Source: Aquilaria yunnanensis (taxonomy: Eukaryota > Streptophyta > Magnoliopsida > Malvales > Thymelaeaceae). Taken from it: DNA of 64,000 bases. The position numbers and the translations under genes are program-made. The notes below the pieces were generated by a model. The model saw only the letters and a program-made list of their open reading frames with translations. It was not told where the DNA came from and searched no databases. The stretch spans positions 75,484,001 through 75,548,000 of the forward strand of contig CM077599.1 in assembly GCA_039654915.1 (NCBI GenBank), in the 5' to 3' direction. This document shows positions 19,381-32,920 of this stretch, one piece after another. Within the stretch, counting starts at the first letter, position 1. Each line of letters opens with the position of its first letter.

Positions 19381-22300
19381 ATGACCAACAACAAAACAAC
19401 CAATGCTGAAGGTTCTTCACAACCTGCACCAAACGACACACAATCACCTTACTATCTCAATGCTTCAGACAGTCCAGAAGTCACTTTGGTGGCATGTCTG
19501 TTGAAAGGGGAAAACTATCTGACATGAAGATGAGTAATCTTGAATGCTTTGCGGGCAAAGAACAAGGTGGCCTTTGTGGATGGTTCTCTCAAGAAGCCAG
19601 CAGATGACAATTCACAATTCGGTGCATGGGATAAATGCAATTTCATGGTAATCTTATGGCTTTTCAATTCTTTTTCTCCTAAACTTTACAGTAGTGTAGC
19701 CTATGCAGATACTGCAAGAAAGATATGGATTGAACTACAAGATAAATTTTCCCAAGGCAACGTGCCGCGCACACATGAGATTAAGAGAAACATCTCTCTT
19801 ATGCAATAAGAAGAACTGACCGTGGTGGCTTACAACACCAAATTAAAGGAACTGTGGGATGAACTTGCAACATACAATGATGTACCACAGTGCACCTATG
19901 GGGCAGCAAAAGAAATACTCACTGAGAAAGAGAATGAAAAACTACACCAGTTTCTCATGGGACTCAACAAGGAGTATAATGCAAACGATCCCAAATTTTG
20001 AATATGGAGCCTTTGCCTACACTCAACAAGGCATATGCTATCATAGTCAAGGAAGAGAAACAACAAAATGTAGCCATAGAGAGAACACCTTTGGTGGAAG
20101 GAGCTGTATTTGCCACAAAGAAACCACAAAACTCAGCCCATGGCAGAAACACAGACAAGGATATGAAGAGCATTTGCAAGCACTGTGGACAAACTGGACA
20201 TGAAGAGGATAAATGCTTTGAGGCAATCGATTATCTTGAATTGTGGCCAGGAAAGACCAAAAACCCTCAAAATAAAAAGGGGCCTATGGCACACAATGCC
20301 ACAGTCAACAAGAACACTTCAGACAGCACCAAACTTGAACGAAGTATTACATTGTCGTTCTCCCAAGAGCAAATTGATAAGATTTTGGCTTTGATCTCTA
20401 ATAAAAGATAAGACTCTTTTGCAAGCTACGTAGGTTAAAATTCCTCCTTTTGGATTTTGGATAATGGTCCTTCTGAACACTTGGTTTGCATGAAAAAGCT
20501 TTTGCACAATGCCAAGCCAAACTCAAATGCTTCAATCATCAAACTGCCAAATGGTGCAGGACTCACTCTGAACTCATGTGGAGATACAATGCTGACATTG
20601 AAAATACAATTGCAAAATGCTGTTTTTGTTCCTACCTTCACTTGGAACCTTGCATCCATTAGTAAACTTACAAGCCAGCTAAACTGCTCAATTATATTCT
20701 TTCCTTTCTTTTGTGTGATATAGGACCTAACTACGAGGAAATTGATTGGCAAGGGTAAGATGGAGGATGGGCTGTACTACTTTGAAGAACTCACCATTCC
20801 TTTTATAGCAGCAACCAAGACAAAAACCAGTCCTGAAGTCTGGCACCAATGGCTCGGTCATATTTCCTTTTATAAACTAGTTTCTCTTTCGTTCTTGACA
20901 AATTTTTCGGTTACAAACATTAATAAATGTTGTGATGCTTGCCACAGAGCTAAACAAACAAGACTTCCTTTCTCCTTAAGCAGTAGTAGATTTGAATCTT
21001 CCTTTTCTTTAGTTCATATGGATGTTTGGGGGCCATATAAAACACCTTCTTTGTTTGGCGCCCATTACTTTCTTACATTAGTTAATGACTATAGTCGTTG
21101 CACTTGGATTTACTTGCTAAAATGAAAGTCTAATGTGCATGAATGCTTTAAATCTGTTTTTTTTTTTCATGATTGAAAGGCAATTACACGAGCAAATACA
21201 ACTTGTTAAAAGTGATAATGCTCTAGAATTCACTGTTGGTGCCTTATCACATTTCTTTCATAAAAAAGGTATCATTTTATAGATTTCTTGTGTTGATACC
21301 CCTCAACAAAATAGAATTGTCAAGAGGAAACATAGACACTTGTTTGAAGTTGCAAGAGCTCTCCATTTCCAAGTAAACCTTCCAATTAAGTCTTGGAAAG
21401 AATGTGTCCAAACAACTGTCTATCTCATCAATCATACACCCTTTTCCAAGCTTTTTGGTAAAAGTCCATATGAACTTATCTTTTCAAAAGCTATTGCTTT
21501 TAACCATCTACGAGTCTTTGGATTTTTGTGTTACGTTCACCATAAAACTTCAGATAAATTTGATGCTGGGTCAAAAGCTTGTCTAAAGGATACAAAGTAT
21601 GGGATCTAGAACAACAAAAGTTATGTCTCTCGAGATGTTATATTCTATGAGAACATATTTCCCTACAAGTCTTCATCATAAGATCTCATGCCTCAAACAT
21701 CACAAGCTGAATCTCTTATTGCTTCTTCAATCTTCCTTGATGGATATAAAACAACCTAAAACCTGGACCTCACCTCCACTGACAATGAAGCCAAAACCTA
21801 ACAGTTCAAGAAACCCTACAAGAACAAAGCCCCCGACAAACCAGACCTCACTGGAACAGACGAATCCCATCTTACCTTCAAAAGTATGTTTGTAAGTTCC
21901 CAAAAGTAGGCAACTCATCCCAATCTACATCAGGTGCTAACTCAGTATGCTGGGGTAAGCCTTATCCCATTTCTTCCTTTCTCTTTTATGCTCATCTCAC
22001 TCCAAAACATAAAGCCTTTATTGTAACTATTTCTACTCACATGGAGCCTCAAAATTATGAGCAAGTTGTGAATGATCCAAATTGGAGAAAGGTGATGAAA
22101 GATAAAACAGATGCACTACAAAGAAACAACACCTGGGTCTTGGAATATTTGCCTGTAAGAAAGAAGGTTGTAGGTTCAAGATGGGTTTACAAAATCAAAT
22201 ATAAAATTGATGGCAATATAGAGAAATATAAGGCAAGATTAGTAGCCAAAGAATATAGTCAGATTGAGGGCATAGATTATACTGAAATGTATGCTCTTGT

Positions 22301-23572
22301 CACAAAGCTTACTACAGTGAGATGCCTACTCTCTATGGCTGCTTTGAAGCACTAGGAACCACACCAAATGGATGTCCACAACGCCTTTCTACAAGGCGAC
22401 TTGAATGAAGAGTTTTACATGTCACCACCTCCAGGATTCCTTCAAGCAGGAGATCACAGGGTTTACAAGTTGAAAAAGTCTTTATACGGACTAAAACAAG
22501 CGCCCAGACAATGGTTTGAAAATTTTTCAAATCAACTACTCCAATTTGTATTCACTCAGTCTAAGGCAGACTATTTGTTGTTCACATTGAAGCGAAGCAA
22601 ATCATTTACAACAATTCTCCTATACGTGGATGATATGATTATGGCTGGCAACAACAATGAGGAAATACAAAAGCTTAAAGCACATTTTGACAAACACTTT
22701 CACATTAAGAACTTGGGAAAGCTTAAGTATTTTCTTGGTCTTGAATTTGAAAGATCACCAAGTGGCATCTTCTTCCCCCAACGCAAGTACTTTTTAGACA
22801 TCTTACACAAAGCTGGCATGCTAAGCTGTAGACCCGCAAAGGTGCCACTTCAACAGCAGCACAACCTTGCTTCTAAAACTAATAAGAAACTTTCAGACCC
22901 AGGTCCTTACCGACTCTTGGTTGGCAAGTTAATCTACCTTACCATCACGATCTCACATACTCAGTTAATCTCCTTAGTTAGTTCATGAAATCACTTACCA
23001 CTACTCATTGGTAAGGAGCAATGCATATACTACGATACCTTAAAGGAACGCCAGGACATGGGCTATTCTTCTCTTCGAAAGCCTCTCCACAACAACATGC
23101 TTATTGTCATGTAGACTGGGCAAGTTGTCCTATCACTAGGAGATTGACTAAAAGTTATGTAATCTTACTTGGAGGCACACCTATCTCTTCAAAATATAAA
23201 AAGCAACTGACAGTTTCACGATCTTCAGCTGAAGCTGAGTATCGCTCTATGGCTTAAGCCATAAATGAACTCATTTGGTTGAAGTGCTTGTTCCGTGACT
23301 TGACTGTTGATCACTCATCACCAATGCAGCTCTTTTGTGACAATCAAGCGGCTCTCCACATTGCTGCCAATCCAGTGTATCACAAAAGAACCAAGCATAT
23401 TAAAATATATTACCATTTCATCAGAGAGAAGTTGAAATCTGGAGACATTACCACACATCACATGCCAAGCAGCTCCCAACTTGTGCACTTGTTAACGAAG
23501 GCTCTCAATATCAAGCAGTTCCAACAGCTCACTAGCACGTTGAGCATTAAAAGCTTGCATGCATCAACTTGA
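19381..23572 (+). pseudogene. Copia gag-pol polyprotein relic
   Basis: The order is gag from the ATG at 19381; a CCHC zinc knuckle CKHCGQTGHEEDKC near 20170-20212; integrase with WHQWLGH near 20841 and CDACHRAKQ near 20936; DVWGPY and VNDYSR at 21020-21100; reverse transcriptase from 22041 with DVHNAFLQGDLNEEFYM at 22371 and the catalytic YVDD at 22624; and RNase H with SRSSAEAEYRSMA near 23218. Stops and frameshifts break it at about 19527, 19807, 20000, 20410, 20722, 21123, 21283, 21608, 22353, 22987 and 23256. It cannot encode a working polyprotein. The domain order (integrase before RT) and the RNase H motif fit Ty1/copia. Confidence 0.92.
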
Positions 23573-23826
23573 AGGGGAGTATTGAAGCATTAGTTCATTA
23601 GTGGCGAGAATCTGCATGATATGCATGTAGAATGTTTAAGTTTGTTTAAGACTCTTTCACCACTTCTTTTACGCATGTGTACTTATCTTTTTAGCTAGAA
23701 TCAATATTTGACTTTAGCCACAAGTCTTCTTTACTTAATTGTCAAGAAAGCCCATAAATGTAACTACTACTGTGATTGCTTCATATACAATAAACATCAA
23801 CGTTCGTGCTTCTCTAAATCTTTACA
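23569..23826 (+). repeat. PPT and 3' LTR of the copia element
   Basis: The polypurine tract CTTGAAGGGGAG (23569-23579) abuts TATTGAAGCATTAGTTC. The LTR ends CTAAATCTTTACA at 23826. Confidence 0.85.
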
Positions 23827-25020
23827 GGTCATTAGGGAGATAGAGTTATGCTGAAGGAAATGATGGAGGAACTATGTTAACAATTTTAAACAGAAATTTG
23901 CACAAGTTTGTAACTTAGTAATTGAAGAGCAAAGTGGGAGCACTTTCCATAAAGTTTCATGATCAAGTGCATTCACAAAGAAAACTCAGTGCCCGATTCA
24001 GCAAAACCTGAAATGTTTAGTGGCCCATTTAAGATAATCTGAAGTACGAATGTTATTGCGGGTTAACTGCATCTGTGGCCCCTAACCTTTTATTATTATA
24101 CCATTTTGGACTTGAATCTTAATTTATTGTATAGACAGTCTATAACCTTGTTGAAGTGTTCCATTTTTGACCTTTTGTTAGCATAAGTAGTTAAGCTGGA
24201 TGGAAAAAGAAAAAGTGAAAAACTAGTTTTAACTCTTGAAAACTTTCCCTTTATCTTAGAAACTTTTCATCTAACAATTGATTTACCATCTCCACAACCT
24301 GTGACACTCATGTCCATCTCCAGCCACCGTTTCCCTCCTTCACTCAGCTTGTCAACAATTTGGATCAACGCACCATTGCCCTCTTCCGCGTATTGGCACG
24401 ATCAATCTTTTCCTTGACCGTCACTATCATTTCTGTTTTCATTTGCAACAAACAAAAAGGAAAAATCAAAACCAGGTCTAACTAGAAAAGGAATTCAAAA
24501 CAAATTCAAAACGACAATCACAAAGTTCTAACAAATAGACAAGGATATATATTGATACGAAATAAGGATGGGAAGCTAATGACTTGGGCTTCTTCATGGT
24601 TGCAAGTTTCTTGGCAATTTTATTCACCATCATCTTGGGTGTTGTAGTAATTGTGGAGGTTATCCTATTAACCTAGAAAATCAGGAATAACAACTATGTG
24701 GATTAGGAAGACAAAGGATTGTAACATGCAAGACAAGAGATCTGGAAGAATATTGCTCATCAAATTTCAAGCCTCACAGATTTTAGGCCACTGGACGCTC
24801 AAATTATTCCTTAAACCAATCAAAGGCCTTACTAATTGGGTCTAGTTCCTTCACCCCATCAATCTACATAAGCCTCATTCCAGCAAAACCCATCTCTAGT
24901 TCCAGCCTCCACCTCTAGCAGCGCTGTCAACCTTCTCTTCACCTTCTGAAGCTGCTACAAGGAGGAAATGACACGATATTGGTGTAAACGGCTAGTGACA
25001 AAAAAAGGGAGAGGGTGAAG
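23827..25020. other. Intergenic; MULE-like end at 24059
   Basis: From 24059 (GGGTTAACTGCATCTGTGGC) to about 24260 the sequence resembles the reverse complement of 39380-39558 (GGGTTAATTGTATCAGTGGC there). The shared features include TTTTTGACCTTTTGTTA, AAGCTGGATGGAAAAA and AAACTAGTTTTAACT. These look like ends of a MULE-like family, but a partner end was not found. The rest is unassigned. Confidence 0.4.
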
Positions 25021-25026
25021 GAGCTA

Positions 25027-25800
25027 AGACCGGCTGTCACACTCTTAATTTTATAATTCTTAATTTTGAAAAATATTTTAATTATTAAAAATAATTTAAG
25101 AAACATGTGGTAAAAACTGTTTTTAGAAATTTATTTTTTTTTCCAATTAATAAAATTATTAAACCAAATCAGAATAATTAAATGATAATCCCAACAACAC
25201 CAAAATACAAATAATGATCCAAATTTAACAATCCATATTATTTTAAAAAAATACATGAATTAAAATACAATACCAACCAGTCTACATGAATTAAAATACA
25301 ATACCAACCAGTCTACATCTTGAACTTCATCACATGGTTCAAAAAGTACTCACCTAACCACTTGCTCAGTCAAGGGAAAGTACGAGGCCCATCACGTGAG
25401 TCCTAACATTCCCTCAACAAATAATAAATAAATAACAAACTTTAAGTTATAGTAATTTAATTAAAGAAAATTTGATGCAACAACATAACAACAACACTAA
25501 AGTCCTACTTGCATGATTAAACTAATATGCATATGCATAATTCTTTTTATTGATTAAATTATATCGCATTGATCAAATCATTTAATCTAATACTTGAATG
25601 CCATCAATGAACCTAGGATGGTAAGTGTGTACATTACCCCCTATCGGGATAATTCTTAGTCAGTACCACTAAGGATACCACCAAGTCAAAGCATCTCGAG
25701 ATACCTACATCGAGGTAAAGTCTCTCATGATACCAGCCATAAGCATGGTCTCCCATCAGTTATAGTCCGGCAGAACACAAATCATATCTCTAAACTTCTT
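25027..25800 (+). repeat. LTR-like sequence replacing the 5' end of the Athila-like element
   Basis: It starts TGTCACACTCTTAATTTT and continues AT-rich, in the style of many Ty3/gypsy LTRs. No second copy, PBS or duplication was seen, so the call is tentative. It contains a 30-base duplication at 25254-25316 (ATGAATTAAAATACAATACC twice). Confidence 0.3.
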
Positions 25801-25919
25801 CAATGGATTTTAATTGACTAATTTTCTTCATTTTTAATGCCTCAACCTTTCTAACTAACTATGCAAATTTCGTGAGACTAATAACCATTCCACTAGCAAT
25901 TGTCCAACCTTGCCTTTTT

Positions 25920-26080
25920 TCAAAGAATGCTTCCATGGACAAGTCAATGCTTTGAACAACTTTAAGAGGCCAACCCAAAATCCAGACTTACAAACTTATA
26001 ATCCTAGTTGGAAGAATCATCCAAACTTCAGTTGGAAAAGTGATAATCATGCTTAACTGTCATAACCACCTTCCTACACC
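25920..26080 (+). pseudogene. Athila gag C-terminal relic
   Basis: The frame around 25940 reads QVNALNNFKRPTQNPDLQTY followed by NPSWKNHPNFSWKSDN, which is the end-of-gag motif of Athila polyproteins. The upstream and downstream frames are broken. Confidence 0.65.
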
Positions 26081-26754
26081 CATCAAAATTTTCAATAATT
26101 TCAAGGGTATGCATCTTATGTTCCTCATTTTTAGAAAATCTTGAAAACACATTGTATTCATTCATTGAAAAACAAGAATCCATCAATGCTTAAACAAGTC
26201 AAACCATGATTGATTTAAAAAATACTTATACAAAAATTGCATATGCACTCAACATTCAAAAGAATGGACAAGTTTCTTTTCAACCATAATCGAATCCTAG
26301 TGGTAAAATCATAGATCAAGTGAAATCAATCATTACACTTCGCAGTGGTAAGTTTATTGAAAAATCCATTCCTAGTCATTGTGAATAAGATGATGAATTG
26401 AATTCTAAGAGTAAAGAAAGGGCTAAACCTAGACCAGGTGAAGAATAGATTAAATCTCCACCTACATGTCCATTTTCTCAGGCATTAATTGTCACAAAGA
26501 AGGTAAATCATAATCCTGAAATTCTTAATATTTTCAAGCAGGTAAAGATCAATATCTATTTATTAGATGTGATTAAATAGGAACATTATTATGCCAAATT
26601 TTTTAAGAATTTATGCACTATTAAAAGAAAACTGAATGTAGAACTTAGATGAACAAGTAAATTTTATTATTCAAAATATTATTGCTTTGAAAAACAAGGA
26701 TTCTAGTAATAATTTCATGTTTCATTGGAGGACATAAAATTGAGCAAACATCAC

Positions 26755-27170
26755 TTAATGTTGGGGCTAGTGTAAACTTACTTCTATATTCAATTTACCA
26801 AAAGCTAAATTTAAGAGAATTAAAACTAACTGAGGTAAGTCTTTTGCTTACAAACAAATTAGTAAAGGTACCCTGAGTAATAGTTGAAGATGTGTTAATC
26901 CAAGTTGATAAATTTATATATCCTTTGAATTTTATCATTTTGGATATACCACTAATGGAAATAAAAAATTCAATACTCGCTATCTTAGGACGTTCATTTT
27001 TACCAGTCTCTAATGCTTTGATTAATTGCAGGAATAGACTGATAAAATTGTTATTTAGGAATATGGCATTGGAAATAAATGTTTTTAACTTGCTTAAGCA
27101 ACCACATGAAAAGGAAGATGAAAACGAGAAAACCTGCCTCATCGACACTATTGTAGAAAACTATATTCAA
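26755..27170 (+). pseudogene. Athila aspartic protease relic
   Basis: GASVNLLLYSIYQKL near 26764 is the active-site region, with its catalytic aspartate codon changed. It is followed by EDVLIQVDKFIYPLNFIILD and LGRSFL near 26985. There is a stop at 26875; a later frame is open at 26892-27173. Confidence 0.7.
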
Positions 27171-27589
27171 TAAGAGAGTATCTCTAATCCTGCGAAAAAT
27201 TGTTTAGTTAATTCATTTGAATCTAGCATGCAAATGGATCAAGATAAATCTGACATATCTACATTGCTTGATTCTTCATAGGTAGAAGGAAACACATGTT
27301 GGAAACCAAAATTTGAAGAGTTGGGACAACTCAAAGTTGAAGAGCAAGATTAAATACCCAAACTAGACTTAAAGCCCTTGCCCAAAAAATTGAAATATGC
27401 ATTCCTTGGAGAAAATTCTTCTTACCTGAAGATAATTTCATCTACTCTCACATTTGAGCAAGAAGATAAGTAGATTGACTTACTTAAGAAGCATAAAAGT
27501 GCAATTGGGTGGACAATAAAGGACTTAAAATACATTAATCCTTTAATTTGTACATATAGAACAAACTTATAGTATAATGCTAAATCATG

Positions 27590-28251
27590 TCAAGAACCTC
27601 AAACAAGACTTCATCCACGTATAAAAGAGGTCGTAAGATCTGAAGTTCTTAAACTACTTGACGTAGGAATTATTACCCTATCTCTAACAGCAAATGAGTT
27701 AGTCCAACCCAAGTAGTGCCAAAAAAGTATGGTATCACAGTGGTTATAAATGAGAAAACTGAGTCTCTACCAACTCAAATTCTATCTAGCTGAATGATGT
27801 GCATTAACTGTAGAAAATTATATCTTGTCACCAAAAAATATCATTTTCCCTTGCCTTTCCTGGATCGAATTTTAGAAATAGTAGCTGGACATGTGTTTTA
27901 TTGCTTTCTTGATGGCTACTTAGGTTATTACCAAATTCTAGTAGCACTTAAGAACCAAGAAAAGACCACATTCATATGTCATCTTAGAACCTTTGCATTC
28001 AAATGCATGCCTTTTGGATTATGTAATGCCTCAGTAGCATTTCAAATATGCATGCTGAGTATTTTTAATAACATTGAAAAATATCTTGAACTTTTCATGG
28101 AAGATTTAACTGTATATGAAAATTACTTTAATGATTGTCTTAAAAACTTGGAAAAGGTTTTAAAAAGATGTGAAGAAAAGGACTTGTTACTAAATTGGGA
28201 AAAATATCATTATATGCTCACTTATAGGATTGTTTTGTATTATGTTGTATC
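27590..28251 (+). pseudogene. Athila reverse transcriptase relic, 5' part
   Basis: RLHPRIKEVVRSEVLKLLD lies near 27610. The frame at 27794-28291 then carries the palm domain: FPLPFLDRILE, CFLDGYLGYYQI, MPFGLCNASVAFQICM and, at the catalytic YxDD position, LFMEDL, so the catalytic residues are altered. The frame is cut by the solo LTR at 28252. Confidence 0.85.
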
Positions 28252-29646
28252 TGTTGGGTTTCGGGACCCAAATAAGAACAGCGGAATTTAACCGAAACCC
28301 TTCAGAATCAAAGTGAAACGGGATAAACTGGGTGTTCGAATATTTTCATACCTAATTTTTGGTTAAGATCTCTCACCCAACTGTAGAGTCGAATCACAAA
28401 ACCTGAACAATTGATGTGTTCAAGCTCTCTATGGTATCCACACGAGCCTCGCGGGATCACCACACTTCCACTACGTCCCGGCAGATGCGTTTCTCTTGCG
28501 CTCGCAGTGCTAGTTTGTGTCCTTCAAGGAATTGCAAGAGAAGAGTGCGGCTGTCCTTGTGGGAGGCTAGGGCAAGAAGCTACGAATTTCTCACTAAAAA
28601 TTGTAATTATAGTGAGACTCAACTTCCAGGCCTAATGGGTTTCAAAGCCCTAATCCAATTAGGCTTTAATTTCGGGCTTAATAATGGCTCAACTTTTTTG
28701 CCCATTATTAATACGAAATTATTGTAAAACCATAACCCAAATAATTAGCCCATGCACTCTAATGATCCAAATAGCTATATATGTGTGACCCAATAGGCTC
28801 TTACCACGTTGGCAATGATCATAAATCACATTTATGATCATAAGCAATGAGCGGTGTCTAGCAACATATCATTGCTACCCAAGTGACAAGATTGTCGATA
28901 ATTCGACTAAACCTTTATGATCATTACTGACATATGCCATTGTCTCTTTGTCCAAGATATCAAGACTAAGTATGAGATATGGAATGTGTCACTCTCGTAT
29001 AGCTCAATCTTTGGTTTCTTGATTACCGAGTAGACCAAATTAAATTGATGATATTGATATCGTATATTAACTCATCCGAACATGGCCATGCATTTTCTAA
29101 GTCTCACTTTATCAAGGGGCCCGAAAATATTACTCCCGTTACATAGAAGGGACAAATCCCATCTTGATCATACAAATCCCTCCACATGATATGTGATATA
29201 CCCAATGACCCCCTTCAAGTTCACTCAGTCACAAGCAACAAAGGAAAGTATCAAAATATGTGACTTACATGTAGAGAACCTTGATGATCTTAGGTTAAAG
29301 GACTACATATACCATGATCACTATGAGAATCACTTATGACACTCATATAACAATCCATGTATTATTCTTTTGGTAGGTCGGTCCAGTAACAAGTTCTCTA
29401 ACTTGTACCCATATGTAGACTACATATCTCATATTAGTCTCCACATATGCTAGTCGTTATGTATCATTGAAACCCACTTCACAATACTACTAGGCTGGGG
29501 AATTTAAGAATATAATTATTCTAGGGTTACAATTATGTTTATTACATTACGCAGAAACAAAACAACAAACATAATTGCTAGATTAATGCCTCAATATCCA
29601 AAAAATATAATAATCTCATGATTGGCTTTTGGGCACAACACTAACA
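28252..29646 (+). mobile_element. Solo LTR inserted in the Athila-like RT
   Basis: It begins TGTTGGGTTTCGGGACCC and ends GGGCACAACACTAACA. The perfect five-base duplication GTATC lies at 28247-28251 and 29647-29651. RT homology stops exactly at one side and resumes at the other (IEIDKAK at 29668). There is no PBS, PPT or coding sequence inside. Open frames at 28411-28727 lie wholly in the LTR and are not genes. The retrotransposon lineage is not assigned. Confidence 0.9.
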
Positions 29647-29651
29647 GTATC

Positions 29652-30340
29652 TTCCAAAAAAATTGAAATTGATAAAGCAAAGGTAAAACTCATTGCTTAG
29701 TTACATTCACAAAAAATAGTTAGGGAAGTTAATTCATTTTTTGGACATGTTGAATTTTACAAGAGGTTCATTAAAGGATTCAGTGTAATATCTAGGCCTT
29801 TCTCTAACCTTTTTGCAACCTCTTTGCAAAAGTATATCATTTGAATGGACTCATGAATGCCAAAATTCTTTTGATAAGTTAATTGGCCATTTGACATCCT
29901 CTCTGATCATGCAACCCCTTGACTAGTTCTTGGCTTTTGAGGTAATATGTGGTGCTAGTGATTATGCAGATGGTGCTATTCTAGGACAAAGGAAGGAAAG
30001 TAAACCATATGTAATTTATTTTTCAAGTAGAACGTTGAATAGTGTACTAATGAACTGCACTACGACTGAAAAATACTACTTGCAGTAATTTTTGCATTGG
30101 ATAAATTTCACTCTTATCTAATTAGTTTAAAAACTGTTGTTTGCATTGACCGTTCTACTATCAGGTACCTCATGTCAAAGAAAGATGCTAAACTGAGATT
30201 GATATGCTGTCTCATGTTACTTCAATAATTCAATATTGTGATCAAAGACAAGAAAGGCACCAAAAATATTGTCATTGACCATTTGTTAAAGCTAACAATG
30301 GATTCATTAATTGAGACCATACCTATAAATGATTATTTTC
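29652..30340 (+). pseudogene. Athila RT end and RNase H relic
   Basis: It continues with FFGHVEFYKRFIKGFSVISRP (29740), the start of the connection domain, and then RNase H from about 29930 (GASDYADGAILGQRKE). It ends with DKKGTKNIVIDHL at about 30254. There are multiple stops. Confidence 0.75.
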
Positions 30341-30399
30341 CTGGTAAATGTTTATTGTCTGTCACTACAATACCTTAATTTGCTAACATTGTTAATTTT

Positions 30400-31640
30400 C
30401 TAGTAATAGGACAAATGTCAGCTCAATAGAGTACCCAAGATAAAAAGTTCTTACATGAGGTGAAAAACTTTTACTAGGATAACTTATCCTTTCAAATATT
30501 GCCATGATCAAATATTCCAAATATGCATTCTCGAGAATAAGGTAAACAATGTCATTGAATCTTGTCATTCAAAAACATGCGAGGGATATTTTTAGTCAAA
30601 GAAAATAGCTTCAAAAATTTTACAATTTGGATTTTGTTGGTCTTCCCTGTTGAAAATGCACATGCATTCTTTAACACCTGAGAAATTTGTCAAAAATTAC
30701 GTTCTATTTCAAAAAGAAACATGATACCTTTGAATCCTATTCTTGTAATTGAAATTTTTTACTATTGAGGGATAGATTTTATAGGACCATTTCCACCATC
30801 ATTTGAATTTGTGTATATTTTAGTTGCAATAGATTATGTATCAATATGGGTAGAGGCAGATCCATGTTAAAATAATAGTAAAAAGACTATGCTCAAATTT
30901 TTCATGGAAAATAGTTTGAGCTGATTTAGAATTCCTCGAACAATAATAAATGATGAGGGAACATATTTTTGTAATAAATTATTTGAATCCTTACTGAAGA
31001 AATATTGTATCACACACAAGGTTACCACTCCTTACAACCCACAAACAAGCAGACAAATATAATTGACAAATAGGGAGATAAAGAATTAACAAATAGGGAG
31101 ATAAAACAAATCCTTGAAAAAGTTGTCAGCCCAAATTGAAAGGATTAGTCTTTGAAACTAACCAATGTACTTTTGGCTTATTACACTGCATTCAAAACAT
31201 TATTGGGTATGTCTCCCAATAGGTTAGACTATGGAAAACCTTGTTATGTGCCTGTGAAATTTGATTATAAAGCTTACTAGGCTATAAAAACTTTCAATTC
31301 AAATCTTGATAATACTGGCGCATTGCACAGGTTACAATTAAATGACCTTGAGGAATTGAGAAATGATCTGTATGAGAATTAAAAAATATATAAAACTAGA
31401 ACCAAGACTTTTCATGGTAGAAGAGTCTTAAGAAAAACAATTGAGGTTGGTTAAAAGATTTTGCTTTATAATTCTCAACTTCAAATGTTTCCTAAAAAAT
31501 TGAGATCTAGATGAAATGACCCATTTATTGTAAAACATGTCTATCCTTATGGGTTCATTGACATTGAAAATCCAAAAAAAGGTAATGTATTTAAAGTAAA
31601 TGGACAAATAAATAAGCCATTTATGGAGAATCATGATTTG
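30400..31640 (+). pseudogene. Athila integrase relic
   Basis: GIDFIGPFPPSFEFVYILVA and IDYVSIWVEA at 30774-30860 are the integrase core. The C-terminal part at 31400-31640 (FHGRRVLRKT, PFIVKHVYPYGFIDIENP, FKVNGQ) matches the end of Athila pol. Several in-frame stops occur. Confidence 0.8.
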
Positions 31641-31779
31641 TAGGAAGAAGTTGTTTATCTCAGTGATTATCAAAATAATCATGGTACGTAAATGTCAATA
31701 TACTTTTCCTTTTTTAGTTCTTTTCTTTTCCTTTTTCTTTTTTTTTCTTCATTTTTTCCTCAATTTTCTGATTACATGG

Positions 31780-32110
31780 TGGATACAGTACTTCATGGCT
31801 CTCAAGTCAATTATTTCAGTTTTTCATAATAATTGATTTTTTTCTCTCTTTCATTCTCTTAATTTCTTTTAAAAAATGGATTTTGTTATTTATGCTTTGC
31901 GAAAAATATTTTTCTTCTATCCCCCTAAATGTTCTTAAAAGAATTTACTAAGCTAGATATGAAAGATTAAAATTTTTGATGCACAAAGACACTCCTAAAG
32001 ATGTACGTTGGTTAATTAAAGCTAAGGCCCTATTTGCTAGTTTGTAAACAAATTACATGGGAAGCAAATCCTCAACTCATAGAAGGCATTAAAGTCGTTA
32101 GTGGACGTAA
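31780..32110 (+). pseudogene. CRP-like relic in the Athila-like element
   Basis: ATG at 31877 starts a stretch homologous to the first 50 codons of the 6886 gene (ALRKIFF, IYAR/LARYERLK, MHKDTPKDVRWLIKAK). The middle is deleted, including the basic tract and cysteine cluster. Homology resumes at about 32028 with the last codons (FASL, GKQILNS-type) and continues through the 3' flank to about 32150. The leader before the ATG (ATGGTGGATACAGTACTTCA at 31775) matches that at 6786-6806. The relic is non-functional. Confidence 0.75.
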
Positions 32111-32289
32111 AACCAAAGGAAAATGTGAGCCACAATCACAATTACTATAAATACATGTTTTTATTTTTGGAAAGGTCATTTTCTTCTGACAATAATCTAC
32201 CTACTCATGTAAATGTTATCATTGCATTATCTTTTTATCTTTATAATTGCAAGTTCTTATTTTCATTTTCCACAGGGTTAAGAATAAAA

Positions 32290-32920
32290 ATGGAAGGAAC
32301 CTTAATTTGTAGATTCTGAAATATATATTTATTTTGTGGATCTTTCCTTGGAAATTATAAGGATTTTCTGAGAGCAGCAAACCATCTTAGTAGAGTCCTA
32401 ACTGAGCAAAAAATACGTTTGGTATACGAGGGATGAAACATTGGGTTGATGGAAGGTATATCAACAGCAGCATATGTATGGGGTAGCCAAGTTTTTGGTA
32501 TTATTCTTTCACCTTTCAAGTGGATCACTTAGGGCATGATTGGGGAAGAACTAGTGATTTCAAATATGCAAGAGTGCTTGTTGCAAATGTTTTGTAATTC
32601 TGACACCTTTGTTGCCTTACTAGGAGAATTTGGTACATTTGGGGAAATTTTTTGAATTACTTCCTTGGCCTAACTTAATTTGCACCAAAAACTCATCGGA
32701 CTGTTGAATATTAATAACTTCTTTACAGGTTTGTTATCTTTCATAGACCAAGTTGTGCAGGAGAAATTTCTCTTAAAGTTAGTGAAAGAGATCCTAATAT
32801 TTGTATCAACTGCTGAAGAATTGCTCGCCAAAATGCAAGCTTTCATTCTTGAACCATATCCAATAATAATTTGAATAAACTAGTCACAACAGTCCTTGCC
32901 AACAAGCTCCATCCCATAAG
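32290..32920 (+). pseudogene. LOG-like: LOG-like relic in the Athila-like element
   Basis: It aligns end to end with the LOG-like gene at 9629-10258, including the ATG context (ACAGGGTTAAGAATAAAAATGG), the signature region (ALLGEFGTFGE near 32610, with the first glycine motif damaged), GLLNINNFFTGLLSFIDQVV and the end AFILEPYP near 32850. There are many stops, starting eleven codons in. It follows the CRP-like relic at the same relative place as in the element at 1-16150. Confidence 0.85.

Larger units (their letters stand above)
19089..23826 (+). mobile_element. Decayed Ty1/copia element (Ale/Retrofit-like)
   Basis: Short LTRs at 19089-19334 and 23580-23826 flank a PBS, gag-pol relic and PPT. 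Flanks GGTCG (19084-19088) and GGTCA (23827-23831) look like a five-base target-site duplication with one change. I count about 25 differences between the LTRs over some 246 bases, so the insertion is old compared with the element at 1-16150. Confidence 0.9.

Noticed and set aside
28411..28727. Open frames of 74-103 codons
   Set aside because: They lie entirely inside the solo LTR and have no recognisable domain.
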